Source: PALSA-1004 sp963829085
Lineage (GTDB): Bacteria > Pseudomonadota > Gammaproteobacteria > Burkholderiales > SG8-41
Reading direction: 5' to 3'
DNA length: 64,000 bases
NCBI GenBank assembly: GCA_963829085.1
Contig: CAWHHJ010000014.1
Location: 225,636 to 289,635, forward strand
Below are positions 45,344 to 54,632 of the stretch, piece by piece. The number at the start of each line of letters is the position of its first letter. Within the stretch, counting starts at the first letter, position 1. The notes under the pieces were generated by a model that had not been told where the DNA came from, made no database searches, and saw nothing but the letters and a program-made list of their open reading frames with translations. Both the position numbers and the translations under genes were made by a program.

Positions 45344-45430
45344 ACAGTTACTCCAGAGTTTAACGCTCGATGCAGCGTGAATGCGCGGCGTGATTTTATC
45401 CTGAATGAGCACGCGGCGTTTCTCGTGTCA

Positions 45431-46555
45431 TTAAAGGTCTATGCGGACTTTTCCATTGCGTACGAATGGCGGCTTGACAACGCGCGCCCGCAGCGGTTTG
45501 CCGCGGACGTCGACGGTCACGTCAGCGCCCGGTTGCACGGCGTTAGGTACGCGCGCGAGCGCGATCGAGCGATCCAGCGTCGGACCGTAGCCGCCGCTGG
45601 TAATTTCACCGGCACCATGCGCGGTGTTCACAACGTGGTGGCTACGCATAACGCCTTTGTCGAGCAATACCAGCCCGACCGCATGACGCGCACTCGTGCG
45701 ATTCTCCAGCGCGTTCCTGCCGATGAAATCACGCGCCGTTCGCATGTCTACTGTCCACGTGAGGCCGGTTTCAAGCGGCGTGGTCGATTCATCCATGTCC
45801 TGACCATACAGATTCATACCTGCTTCCAGACGCAGCGTATCGCGTGCCCCCAGACCCGCTGGTGTCACAGCGAGCTCGTGCAGCCGCTGCCACGCAATGA
45901 CGGCCTCAGCCGCAGGCAACACGATTTCAAAACCGTCTTCGCCCGTGTAACCGGTACGCGCAATCATCGTCTCACCAACATATGCAGCGCTGAAAGGCGC
46001 AAGTCTTTCGCCTGCTGTCTGTGTGGCGGGCAGCGCGAGATACGTCTTTGCGCGGGCATGCGGCCCCTGGACCGCAATGAGCGCCAGGTCGCGCCGGGCC
46101 GTGACTTCAACGTCCGACGCGACCTTGTCGCGTTGTGCGGTGAGCCAGGCGTAATCTTTGTCCGCGGTACCCGCATTCACGACGAGCCGGAAATTTGTCT
46201 CATTAAAAAAATAAACGATGAGATCGTCGAGGACGCCGCCCGCCGGATTCAGCATGCACGAGTAGAGCGCCTTCCCGGGCTGCTGCAGACGCTCAACATC
46301 GTTGGCAAGTGTGTGAGCAAGCAAGTCGCGCGCGCGCTTGCCGCGCACATCGATGGCGAGCATGTGCGAGACATCGAAGATGCCGCAGTCGCGCCTTACT
46401 TTGTGGTGTTCATCAATCTGAGAACCGTAGTGGAGCGGCATGTCCCAGCCGCCGAAGTCGACCATGCGCGCGCCCATCTTCCGGTGCAGCGCGTTGAGCG
46501 GCGTCGTTTTAAGCGTCGATTCGCTCAATGGGTTGTTCTTTCCGCGGTGCTGCAC
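45431..46555 (-). CDS. gcvT: Aminomethyltransferase (glycine cleavage T protein)
   Basis: Tetrahydrofolate-dependent T protein, 374 aa, releasing ammonia and methylene-THF from the aminomethyl-lipoyl H protein. It shows the N-terminal VDFGGWDMPLHYGS and HKVRRDCGIFDVSHM, the folate-site Asp region (MLNPAGGVLDDLIVY) and RTGYTGEDGFEI. It starts 16 bp after the DUF3426 gene, with no room for a glycine riboswitch or its own promoter. Confidence 0.95.
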   Translation of the reverse strand: MQHRGKNNPLSESTLKTTPLNALHRKMGARMVDFGGWDMPLHYGSQIDEHHKVRRDCGIFDVSHMLAIDVRGKRARDLLAHTLANDVERLQQPGKALYSCMLNPAGGVLDDLIVYFFNETNFRLVVNAGTADKDYAWLTAQRDKVASDVEVTARRDLALIAVQGPHARAKTYLALPATQTAGERLAPFSAAYVGETMIARTGYTGEDGFEIVLPAAEAVIAWQRLHELAVTPAGLGARDTLRLEAGMNLYGQDMDESTTPLETGLTWTVDMRTARDFIGRNALENRTSARHAVGLVLLDKGVMRSHHVVNTAHGAGEITSGGYGPTLDRSIALARVPNAVQPGADVTVDVRGKPLRARVVKPPFVRNGKVRIDL

Positions 46556-46571
46556 TGCTTACGCCGGCTTG

Positions 46572-47426
46572 TCATAGCGCTGGCGCAGGCAACAAATCAA
46601 GGCGGAATCCGGCCGCGCCAAGGTCGCCCGTGTCGAGGTCGAGCCTGACCGTGATCTCGCCGTTCGGCGGAATGCCTGCGCGTGGGTCCTTACCGCCGCC
46701 GAGGTACTCGGCGGGCAGGAATATACGCCGCGCGACCGTATGCTCCTTGGTGTTGGTCAGAACCACGTCGAGCGCAGGATAAGCCAGTTGATACGCAGCC
46801 TGGCTGCGCATGGTTGCGGTTAATGCGATCAACCCGGGCGTCGACGGATCGCGTGCCTGCATGTCGGACGCCTCGATGCTGATCTGGCGCGGGTGCTGTG
46901 GCAGGGCAATTACGCAATGCATGACTGCGCATATACGCTCGGCCGGCTGCCGGGCTTCGGGCACACGCGCGACAATCTCGCTGCGATAGAAATATGCTAT
47001 CTCGCACGCCAGCGCGATCATGAGCGCCACTACACCGGCGCTCCAGCCCAACGTCCGCCGACGGATGTCCGCGGGCGGTGCGATAGTGAGTAGCGGATCC
47101 GGCTCAGGGACACGCTGGCTCCGGCGTAGTTTCCGCAGTGTCTCCAGCGGAGGAATCGGCTCGAACGCCGCCGCGGCGGCCGGTTCTCCGATGGGCGGGG
47201 TAACCTGCGGCACGGGTGGAGGCTGTTCGGCTGGTGCCACAACGGGCGGCTCAACGGCAGGCTGCGCTGTTGGCGGCGCCACATCGGCGAGCGTGTCGAG
47301 CGTCTTGAAGCCGTCGAACACATGAGCGCACTGGCCGCACCGAACTGTGCCGTTTCGAGCCTGCAACTGCTGGGGCTGAACACGAAACGTCGTCGAACAG
47401 TTGGGACAGCGGGTGATCATGCTCAT
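46572..47426 (-). CDS. DUF3426 membrane protein with N-terminal zinc ribbon (MJ0042 type)
   Basis: A 284 aa protein. The N-terminal zinc ribbon is RCPNCSTTFRV...RCGQCAHVFDG with four cysteines. A Pro/Ala-rich cytoplasmic linker, one membrane helix (VVALMIALACEIAYFYR, near residue 140) and a C-terminal periplasmic DUF3426 domain with NTKEHTVARRIFLPAEYLG follow. The start overlaps the prmA stop as ATGA. Function is unknown; the gene is conserved next to accC and prmA in betaproteobacteria. Confidence 0.9.
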   Translation of the reverse strand: MSMITRCPNCSTTFRVQPQQLQARNGTVRCGQCAHVFDGFKTLDTLADVAPPTAQPAVEPPVVAPAEQPPPVPQVTPPIGEPAAAAAFEPIPPLETLRKLRRSQRVPEPDPLLTIAPPADIRRRTLGWSAGVVALMIALACEIAYFYRSEIVARVPEARQPAERICAVMHCVIALPQHPRQISIEASDMQARDPSTPGLIALTATMRSQAAYQLAYPALDVVLTNTKEHTVARRIFLPAEYLGGGKDPRAGIPPNGEITVRLDLDTGDLGAAGFRLDLLPAPAL

Positions 47427-48328
47427 GACAGCGCGCCCTCTATGCGCGTGCCGGTCAAGAGTGCCCAGCCATCATCGTACTCGCGTGGCGCCATCGAAAA
47501 CCAGGGACGGTACGCTTGCTCTACTTCATCCGCTTGATGCTCTAGCACGCCCGACAAAGCAATGCGCCCGCCCGGCAGCGTCGCCCGCGAAAGCAGCGGT
47601 GCAAGCAACTTCAGGGGTTTGGCGAGAATATTCGCGAGCACAATGTTGACTGCCGGCGGTGGTCCTGCTGCCGCAGGCGTGAGATCCACGTTCACTTGAT
47701 TTTGCATCGCATTGTTGTGCGCAGCAACCAGCGCCGCGGGGTCGATTTCGACACCTGCGGCCGAGCGCGCACCGAGTTTCATTGCCGCGATTGCGAGTAT
47801 TCCCGAGCCGCAACCGTAGTCCAGCACGCTATCGCCGGCACGCAGATTGCGCTCCAGCCATCGCAGACAGAGCCGCGTCGTCGGATGGGTACCGGTGCCA
47901 AAGGCGAGCCCTGGATCGATGACAAGATTGACCGCGGTTGGATCGGGAACAGCGTGCCATGTGGGCACCACCCACAGGCGCTGTGCGATGCGAACGGGCT
48001 GAAACTGCTGCTGCGTCGTGCGTACCCAGTCCTGCTCGGCGACGTGCGCAACCTCGAAACGAGGCATCGATTTCAGTCCGGCCGCGGTCGCACTGGTTGA
48101 TACGAACGCATTTACGTCTGTGTCCGCGGCGACCAGCGCATTTACCTTTGTGAGCGCCCACTCTCGTTGAGGCCAATGGTCAGGCTCGTCGAACAGTGCT
48201 TGCTCCAACACTGTGCCGGCGTTAGCGTCTGTCACATCGACGGCCAGTGCGCCGGCTGCCACGAGCGCGTCGGATAGTGCTTCGACCTCCGCCGCGGTCA
48301 CAGTCATCGTGATTGATAACCAAGGCAT
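47423..48328 (-). CDS. prmA: Ribosomal protein L11 methyltransferase
   Basis: SAM-dependent enzyme that trimethylates ribosomal protein L11. The N-terminal substrate-recognition part is MPWLSITMTVTAAEVEALSDAL. The Rossmann domain has VLDYGCGSGILAIAA (motif I) and the post-motif VLANILAKPLKLLAP. At 301 aa it is full length. It lies 54 bp after accC, the usual arrangement. Confidence 0.94.
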   Translation of the reverse strand: MPWLSITMTVTAAEVEALSDALVAAGALAVDVTDANAGTVLEQALFDEPDHWPQREWALTKVNALVAADTDVNAFVSTSATAAGLKSMPRFEVAHVAEQDWVRTTQQQFQPVRIAQRLWVVPTWHAVPDPTAVNLVIDPGLAFGTGTHPTTRLCLRWLERNLRAGDSVLDYGCGSGILAIAAMKLGARSAAGVEIDPAALVAAHNNAMQNQVNVDLTPAAAGPPPAVNIVLANILAKPLKLLAPLLSRATLPGGRIALSGVLEHQADEVEQAYRPWFSMAPREYDDGWALLTGTRIEGALS

Positions 48329-48382
48329 GTGTTCACGAGTCTGAGAGCGTCACCCTTGCAGCAAGACATCGCCGCTCGAGAA

Positions 48383-49738
48383 TCACTCGACTCGCATCGA
48401 CTTCGCGAGCTTCTGCTCGAGATAGTGAATGCTGGTGCCGCCCGCACGAAACTCCGCGTCCTGCATGAGTTCCGCATGCAAAGGAAGATTGGTCTTGATG
48501 CCCTCCACGACCGCTTCCGACAACGCAATACTCATACGGGCAATCGCCTGCTCGCGGGTTTCGCCATAGGCGATTAATTTGCCAATCAGCGAATCGTAAT
48601 ACGGCGGCACGAAGTAGTTGTTATAGGCGTGCGAGTCGACGCGGATGCCAGGTCCGCCTGGCATGTGCCACGAAGTGATGCGCCCGGGAGACGGCGTGAA
48701 CTTGTGAGGGTCTTCCGCGTTGATGCGGCATTCGATGGCGTGACCTTTGATCGCAACGTCGCGCTGCTTGACCGGCATGCGTTCGCCCGCCGCAATGCGA
48801 ATCTGGATCTGCACGATATCGATGCCGGTAACCATCTCAGTCACCGGATGCTCGACCTGGAGGCGCGTATTCATCTCGATGAAATAAAACTCATCCTTCT
48901 CGTAGAGGAACTCGAACGTGCCGGCGCCTTCATAACCGATCTTGCGGCACGCTTCGGCGCAACGTTCGCCGACGCGGATGCGGCCGCGTGTCGGCAGGTG
49001 CGGCGCGGGTGCTTCTTCGATAATCTTTTGATGGCGGCGCTGCATCGAGCAATCGCGATCGCCAATGTAAATCGCATTTCGAAATTTATCCGCGAGCACC
49101 TGAACTTCAATGTGGCGCGGATTCTCGAGAAACTTCTCCATGTAAACCGTCGCGTTGCCGAAAGCCGCCGCAGCCTCGGCCTTGGTCAATGACACGGCAC
49201 CGAGCAGCGCAGCTTCGGTATGAACGACACGCATGCCGCGTCCGCCGCCGCCGCCGGCCGCCTTGATGATGATCGGATAGCCGATTGCACGCGCCATCTT
49301 GATGATTTCTTCGGGCACGTCCGGGAGCGCTCCCTCGCTACCAGGCACACATGGAATACCCGCTTTTTTCATGGCCGCTTTGGCGCTTACCTTGTCACCC
49401 ATGAGCACAATAGTCTCGGCGCGTGGACCGATAAAGACAAATCCGCTCTTCTCGACACGCTCGGCAAAATCGGCGTTCTCGGATAGGAACCCATAGCCCG
49501 GGTGTATCGCCTCGGCGTCCGTAACTTCAGCTGCACTGATGATGGCGGGTATATTGAGATAGCTCTGTGCCGAAGGTGGCGGCCCGATGCAGACCGATTC
49601 ATCGGCAAGCTTCACGTACTTGGCGTCCGCGTCCGCTTCCGAGTGGACCGCCACCGTCTTGATGCCCATTTCCCGGCACGCGCGCTGCACGCGCAACGCA
49701 ATCTCACCGCGATTGGCAATCAGGATCTTCTTAAACAT
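48383..49738 (-). CDS. accC: Acetyl-CoA carboxylase, biotin carboxylase subunit
   Basis: ATP-grasp enzyme that carboxylates biotin on AccB at the first step of fatty acid synthesis. It starts FKKILIANRGEIALRVQRACRE. The glycine-rich lid is KAAGGGGGRGM, the metal ligands are in FEFLYEKDEFYFIEMNTRLQVEHPVTE, and the C-terminal lobe is complete at 451 aa. It lies 86 bp after accB. It could in principle also serve methylcrotonyl-CoA carboxylase, but MCC usually has its own fused subunit. Confidence 0.96.
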   Translation of the reverse strand: MFKKILIANRGEIALRVQRACREMGIKTVAVHSEADADAKYVKLADESVCIGPPPSAQSYLNIPAIISAAEVTDAEAIHPGYGFLSENADFAERVEKSGFVFIGPRAETIVLMGDKVSAKAAMKKAGIPCVPGSEGALPDVPEEIIKMARAIGYPIIIKAAGGGGGRGMRVVHTEAALLGAVSLTKAEAAAAFGNATVYMEKFLENPRHIEVQVLADKFRNAIYIGDRDCSMQRRHQKIIEEAPAPHLPTRGRIRVGERCAEACRKIGYEGAGTFEFLYEKDEFYFIEMNTRLQVEHPVTEMVTGIDIVQIQIRIAAGERMPVKQRDVAIKGHAIECRINAEDPHKFTPSPGRITSWHMPGGPGIRVDSHAYNNYFVPPYYDSLIGKLIAYGETREQAIARMSIALSEAVVEGIKTNLPLHAELMQDAEFRAGGTSIHYLEQKLAKSMRVE

Positions 49739-49824
49739 GCGGTCTTTGTGCGTCTATGTCGCCGAACGGCTGCCTCTTGCGCGGCGCTGCGCATTCTTGC
49801 GCTACTGCATCGACGGTCATCGGC

Positions 49825-50295
49825 TCAGCCGATGACCATGAGCGGGTGGCCGTACTCCACGGGTTGGCCGTTTTCTACAAGAACAGCTTTGATGACGCCG
49901 GACCGGTCCGCTTCGATTTCATTGAGCAGCTTCATCGCTTCAATAATGCAGACCGTGTCCCCTTCCGTCACCGACTGGCCGACTTCGACGAACACTTTGC
50001 CGTCGGGCGTCGGTGCACGGTAAAAAGTGCCGACCATTGGGGACTTAAGGACATGGCCTTCCGCCTGCGGCGGCGGCAATTCCGTGGCCACGCCGGGAAT
50101 AGTCGCACCGGCAGCAAGCGCCGGCGCTGGTCCGGTAAGCGTCGTAGCGACCGGTATCACCGTGGCTGTCGCCGGAGAATTCGCCGACATGTTGCGGCTG
50201 ATGCGAACCTTTTCTTCGCCTTCGGTGATTTCGAGCTCCGCAATGCCCGATTCTTCCACCAGATCGATCAGCTTTTTGAGTTTGCGTAAATCCAT
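49825..50295 (-). CDS. accB: Acetyl-CoA carboxylase, biotin carboxyl carrier protein
   Basis: A 156 aa carrier. Its N-terminal helix is DLRKLKKLIDLVEESGIAELEI, then an Ala/Pro/Thr-rich hinge, then the biotinyl domain with SPMVGTFYRAP (thumb region) and biotin Lys122 in CIIEAMKLLNEIEAD. It starts one base after the aroQ stop, so translation is coupled. Confidence 0.96.
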   Translation of the reverse strand: MDLRKLKKLIDLVEESGIAELEITEGEEKVRISRNMSANSPATATVIPVATTLTGPAPALAAGATIPGVATELPPPQAEGHVLKSPMVGTFYRAPTPDGKVFVEVGQSVTEGDTVCIIEAMKLLNEIEADRSGVIKAVLVENGQPVEYGHPLMVIG

Positions 50296-50296
50296 G

Positions 50297-50746
50297 TCAC
50301 TCTCCCGCCTCGTTTAGTGCGTAATCGAGCGCGAGTTCGTAGCCTGTGGCGCCCATGCCACTGATCACGCCCAGCGCGAGATCGCTGAAGTAAGAATGGT
50401 GTCGAAACTTCTCGCGGGCGAAGACGTTGGACAAATGCACCTCGATGAATGGGATCCTGACAGCCGCGAGCGCATCGCGCAGGCCCACGCTGGTATGGGT
50501 AAAAGCCGCTGGATTAACAATTATTATCTCTACACCTTCCAGCCGCGCGTGGTGAATCCGATCGATCAGTTCTGCCTCGCTGTTGCTCTGAAATACCGCA
50601 ACGTCCGCACCGTGATTGCGCGCGCGATCAACGAGATGATTATCTATCTGCTGCAGCGTTTGGGCACCGTAGTGCTGCGGCTCACGGCTGCCGAGCAAGT
50701 TGAGGTTCGGACCATGGATTACGAGGATCTTTTTTGCTTTAGCCAT
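50297..50746 (-). CDS. aroQ: 3-dehydroquinate dehydratase, type II
   Basis: Shikimate pathway enzyme, 149 aa, dodecameric type. The N-terminal loop GPNLNLLGSREPQHYG has the active-site Arg and Tyr, NPAAFTHTSVGLRDAL follows, and the catalytic histidine is in FIEVHLSNVFARE. It is the first gene of the long minus-strand run that continues through acc, prmA, gcv and dgkA. The 270 bp upstream (50747-51016) hold no gene and should contain the promoter. Confidence 0.95.
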   Translation of the reverse strand: MAKAKKILVIHGPNLNLLGSREPQHYGAQTLQQIDNHLVDRARNHGADVAVFQSNSEAELIDRIHHARLEGVEIIIVNPAAFTHTSVGLRDALAAVRIPFIEVHLSNVFAREKFRHHSYFSDLALGVISGMGATGYELALDYALNEAGE

Positions 50747-51016
50747 CCGGGCCTATGGGACGGTGACCGCGCAATCCGGTCTTTTTTCACGTTCTCCCGT
50801 GGTCAAGCCGCGATTTTGCCGCTGATCGACGCAGTTTGTCCACTTTTAAGCCATATTCGCGATAGTTGAGCGTCTCGGGCACCGCGCTATGGAACTGCCA
50901 AAGGTACTGAGGCCCACTATCGACTTGTGCGAGATCCGTGCGAATTTACGTGCATATCGTGGAACTTGCGGCTATGTGAAGTAATTAGCGCGCTGTTCCG
51001 CGCCCGAAGCGCCGGG

Positions 51017-51550
51017 CTATAACAACGGTTTAACAGTCTTCTCGAGCTTATCGGCTTTCAATATTCCAACCTCGCTCAACACGACCTTTCCAGTCCGGTC
51101 GAGGACGAGCGTAAAGGGCAGGACGCTCATACGATTGCCAAGTTGGCGCGCGAAGTCCATGGTCTCGAGGCCGCCGACCAGCAACGGATAATTGATGCCC
51201 ATCTCTTGCGCATACGGTATTACCCGCGGCTTCTGGTCGATTGCGATGCCGACGAATTGGAGACCCGCCGGCCCGTACGCCTGTTGGAATTTTACGAAGC
51301 CAGGGATTTCCTCCCGGCACGGCGCGCACCACGTAGCCCAGAAATTAACAATCAGCACTTTCCCCCGCCATTGCTCGAAGGGATGCACCTGATCGTCGAC
51401 GCCCATCAGCTTCGCGCCGAGCACCATGTTCCCCGCCGCAGTGGCGTCTGGCGGCCTGTCGGCCTGTGAGGACTGGTAAAACCATACGCCGCTTACCGCA
51501 CACAGCAGCGCGACCGTCCCGATCAGGACGGTCTGCAGCTTGCGATTCAT
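51017..51550 (-). CDS. TlpA/ResA-type membrane-anchored thioredoxin
   Basis: A 177 aa thiol-disulfide protein. The N-terminal helix VLIGTVALLCAVSGVWFYQ serves as an anchor or uncleaved signal. The redox motif is WATWCAPCREE and the fold ends with the cis-Pro loop SVLPFTLVLDRTGKV. It would be reduced by DsbD, whose gene overlaps its start as ATGA, and may pass electrons to apocytochrome c. It is at the 3' end of the cutA-dsbD-tlpA run. Confidence 0.9.
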   Translation of the reverse strand: MNRKLQTVLIGTVALLCAVSGVWFYQSSQADRPPDATAAGNMVLGAKLMGVDDQVHPFEQWRGKVLIVNFWATWCAPCREEIPGFVKFQQAYGPAGLQFVGIAIDQKPRVIPYAQEMGINYPLLVGGLETMDFARQLGNRMSVLPFTLVLDRTGKVVLSEVGILKADKLEKTVKPLL

Positions 51551-53358
51551 TGCAGCGCCCGGTCGAGCGTCGCGGCAAATTTCTCGGCAGGCTGGAAGCC
51601 AACGACGCGCACGCCATCAATCTCACGGCCGCCCCGATCAAAAAACACGATGCCGGGCGGCCCGAATAAATGGAAGCGTTTCAGTAGCGCTTTGTGGTCA
51701 TCGAGGTTCGCCGTGACATCGGCCTGCAAAATCGACATGCGCGCAAGCCGGTCGCGGACCGCCTTATCTGAAAACGTATAGCGCTCCATTTCCTTGCACG
51801 AGACGCACCAGTCCGCATAAAAATCCAGGAGCACCGGTTTGCCGACAGCCGCATTTAGCGCGCTGTCGAGCTCGGCGACACTGCTGATGCGTTGAAACGC
51901 GGGGCCCGACTCAGCGGCCGACGATGCGCCGCGCAACACCGACAGCGGCTGCAGCAAGTCACGCCCGCCGGAGAGTGCGCCCACCAGGAGCGATGCGCCG
52001 GCAACCAGTGCCAGCACACCAACGCCTTTGAAAAATTTGCGATAGCCGGGAGCACCGGGCGGCAGCGGGTCGATCGCGTGCACATAGATCGCAAACACGA
52101 TCAACAGCGCCGCCCATGCAATCATCGGAACCACCGCCGGCAGGAGCGGCGATACTAGGTAAATCGCAACCCCTAACAGTACGACACCGAAGAAGCGCTG
52201 CACGGTTTGCATCCACGGCCCGGCCTTCGGCAGCAGCGCGCCGGCTGAGGCGCCGACCGCGACCAGAGGAACGCCCATGCCGAGCGCCATCGCGAACAGC
52301 GCTGATCCGCCCAGTACGGCATCGCCTGACTGGCTGATGTACAGGAGGGCGCCCGCGAGCGGCGCCGCGACACACGGTCCGACAATGAGTGCGGACAGTA
52401 TGCCCATCGCGAATACGCTCGCGAAGTGGCCGCCATGCAGTTTGCTCGTCGTCGCAGCTACATTGCTTTGCAGCACTGACGGCAATTGAAGCTCATAAAA
52501 ACCGAACATCGAAAAGGCCAGAGCGACAAAGACAAGTGCAAACGCGGATAGCACCCATGGATTTTGGAGTGCTGCGGACAGCATCGTGCCGAGCATGCCT
52601 GCCGCAACGCCTGCAACGGCATAGGCGAGCGCCATGCCCAAAACGTAAGCGAGCGAAAGCGCAAAACCGCGTGCGTGCGTCAACCGCTCACCGTGCGGGA
52701 CGAGTATTCCCGAAAGGATCGGGATCATTGGAAATACACACGGGGTGAATGCGAGTAGCAGCCCGAATCCAAAAAAACTTGCGATCAATACACCAAGCCC
52801 GCCTTTGAACAAGCCCGCGATCAACGATTCCTCGGATTGCGTCGGCGGCGCGGCGGGTAGTGTCGCAGCCGGAGACCGTCGAGTGAATGGTGAAGCCGCA
52901 CCATCCGGACTGGCTGAGGAGAGCGCAGCGAGCACTAACTCTGCGGATTGTTCATGCGGCGGGTAGCATACGCCAATGTCAGCACAGCCCTGAGATACCG
53001 CCTTGAGCGTAAAGCGCGCACTTGAGGAGGCGCTTTTGACCGGCAACGTGAACTTCAGATCGCCCCGGTACGTTTGCACATCGCCGAAGAATTCGTCCTT
53101 CTTGACCTTGCCCGGTGGCAGTTGCGACGCGTCGATGGCTACCGCATCAGGAATGGCTTGGAACTTGAACTTGTCCCGATACAGGTAGTATCCGGGCGCG
53201 ATCTGGTAATGGACTTCTATGCGATCCGCATCGACGAGCCTCGCCGAGAACCGAAACGCTTGATCGGGCTCGAGCAAGTCCGGCTCAGCGGCGCTGCTGA
53301 CGCATGCGAACCAGACGAGCGCAGCGACGGCTATTCGCAGTACGACGGAGAACTTCAC
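51547..53358 (-). CDS. dsbD: Thiol:disulfide interchange protein DsbD
   Basis: Three-domain reductant conveyor across the inner membrane. The signal peptide KFSVVLRIAVAALVWFACVSSAAE is followed by the alpha domain with the pair in QGCADIGVCYPP. The beta domain has eight helices with Cys in FTPCVFPMIP and GPCVAAPLAG. The gamma thioredoxin domain has WCVSCKEME. I favour GTG 53358 because it puts the signal peptide at the N-terminus; an in-frame ATG at 53397 would add 13 residues and overlap cutA. It lies 2 bp after cutA. Confidence 0.94.
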   Translation of the reverse strand: MKFSVVLRIAVAALVWFACVSSAAEPDLLEPDQAFRFSARLVDADRIEVHYQIAPGYYLYRDKFKFQAIPDAVAIDASQLPPGKVKKDEFFGDVQTYRGDLKFTLPVKSASSSARFTLKAVSQGCADIGVCYPPHEQSAELVLAALSSASPDGAASPFTRRSPAATLPAAPPTQSEESLIAGLFKGGLGVLIASFFGFGLLLAFTPCVFPMIPILSGILVPHGERLTHARGFALSLAYVLGMALAYAVAGVAAGMLGTMLSAALQNPWVLSAFALVFVALAFSMFGFYELQLPSVLQSNVAATTSKLHGGHFASVFAMGILSALIVGPCVAAPLAGALLYISQSGDAVLGGSALFAMALGMGVPLVAVGASAGALLPKAGPWMQTVQRFFGVVLLGVAIYLVSPLLPAVVPMIAWAALLIVFAIYVHAIDPLPPGAPGYRKFFKGVGVLALVAGASLLVGALSGGRDLLQPLSVLRGASSAAESGPAFQRISSVAELDSALNAAVGKPVLLDFYADWCVSCKEMERYTFSDKAVRDRLARMSILQADVTANLDDHKALLKRFHLFGPPGIVFFDRGGREIDGVRVVGFQPAEKFAATLDRALQ

Positions 53359-53360
53359 CC

Positions 53361-53687
53361 TTAACCGATCTCTGTTACGGTCGACGCGTTCACCCATTCG
53401 AGGTACTCCGCCGATCCGTGCTCCACAGGGACCGCTATGATCTCGGGAAGTTCGTAGGGATGCAGACTGCGGATTGCGGCTTCGACATCGGCGTAAATAG
53501 CCGCCCGCGTTTTGATCAGCAGAGGCACTTCCTGGCTGGTATCAATCTTGTCCTTCCAGCGATAAACAGAAGTGCATCCTGCAAGAACGTTGACGCAGGC
53601 CGCGAGCTTGCGCTCCACCAGCGCATGCGCAATTTTGTTTGCAACCGCTGTGTCGGGTGTCGTGGTGATGACGATCAGCGCGCTCAT
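53361..53687 (-). CDS. cutA: Divalent-cation tolerance protein CutA
   Basis: A 108 aa trimeric ferredoxin-like protein. It shows IVITTTPDTAVANKIAHALVERKLAACVN, then TSVYRWKDKIDTSQEVPLLIKTR and LHPYELPEIIAVPVEHGS, a full family pattern. Its role in metal tolerance is debated. In betaproteobacteria it is regularly next to dsbD, as here. Confidence 0.94.
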   Translation of the reverse strand: MSALIVITTTPDTAVANKIAHALVERKLAACVNVLAGCTSVYRWKDKIDTSQEVPLLIKTRAAIYADVEAAIRSLHPYELPEIIAVPVEHGSAEYLEWVNASTVTEIG

Positions 53688-53696
53688 TTGTCAGCC

Positions 53697-54569
53697 TTAG
53701 GCTTGTCGCATGGCGGCGATACCGTCATGCACCGTCGGAAACTGCAGTTGGAAGCGCAGCTCCTGCTTGATGCGGCGGTTGGACAGGCGGCGCGACTCAT
53801 TCATGAACGACAGCACATTCGGCGGAATGCGTTGAGCGGCTTCTGAGCGCGACAAGCGAGGCGGCCGCGGCAAGCCCCAGCGGTCGGCAACCAGATCGAA
53901 GTAGTCGCCCATCTTGAGCGCACTGTCGTCGCTCGCGTTATACATGCGCCCGGGATGGCCGAAACGCAGCGCGGCGACCGCCATGCGTGCAAGATCGTCG
54001 GCGTGCACGTGATTGGTGTACGCATCCTGGTCGGCACGTAAAACCGGAGTGCCCGCGCGCAGGCGCTGCAACGGCAACCGGTGCTCGGAATAAATGCCGG
54101 GCGCGCGAAGAACAGACACTCGCACGCCGCTGCGCTTGCCCCAGTCGCGAAGCTGGCGCTCGGCATCCACACGGCGACGTGCACGTTCGGTGGCTGGACG
54201 CGTCACACGCGTTTCAGCAACCCACTCGCCTGCGCAATCTCCATAGACGCCGCTCGTGCTGATGTAGACGAGGTGCTGTGGTAGACTTTTAGCCTTTGCC
54301 AGCGTGGCGATAAGGTGTCCGGTGCGCGTATCGCGCGTTCCGTGCTGCGGCGGCGGAGCGCTATGCAAAACGTCATGGGCAATGCCGGCGAGTCCCTCCA
54401 GACTGGCCGGGTCATCGAGGTCTCCCGCTATCGGCACTACGCCGCTTGCGCGCAGTAATGACATACGGGCGAGATCGTGTGTCAGGCCGAAAATGCGGTA
54501 ACGCGCGCGTAAGTAGGCGAGTGTACGCAGGGCCACGTCGCCGCAACCAATGATCAACAAACGCCGCAT
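53697..54569 (-). CDS. NAD(P)-dependent epimerase/dehydratase-like protein (YeeZ type)
   Basis: A 290 aa extended-SDR-like protein. The nucleotide motif is LLIIGCGDVALRTLAYL, and a YISTSGVYGDCAGEWVAET active-site region follows with the Ser and Tyr of the SDR triad. The lysine two turns on is replaced (DAERQLRDWG), so catalysis may differ. Substrate unknown. It is 9 bp from cutA on the same strand. Confidence 0.85.
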   Translation of the reverse strand: MRRLLIIGCGDVALRTLAYLRARYRIFGLTHDLARMSLLRASGVVPIAGDLDDPASLEGLAGIAHDVLHSAPPPQHGTRDTRTGHLIATLAKAKSLPQHLVYISTSGVYGDCAGEWVAETRVTRPATERARRRVDAERQLRDWGKRSGVRVSVLRAPGIYSEHRLPLQRLRAGTPVLRADQDAYTNHVHADDLARMAVAALRFGHPGRMYNASDDSALKMGDYFDLVADRWGLPRPPRLSRSEAAQRIPPNVLSFMNESRRLSNRRIKQELRFQLQFPTVHDGIAAMRQA

Positions 54570-54632
54570 AGTGGCCCGAATTCTAACGTAAAAAAGCGGT
54601 TACCAGCCCGGCCGGAGTAATCGCGCTTTGCC

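Noticed and set aside
45344..45430. Glycine riboswitch near the gcv genes
   Set aside because: gcvT follows the upstream gene by 16 bp and the 87 bp before gcvH lacks the tandem aptamer length.
45185..46648. A 487-codon + strand open frame opposite gcvT and gcvH
   Set aside because: It lies wholly antisense to two intact conserved genes, is Arg/His-rich and shows no family motif; it is a GC-rich shadow.
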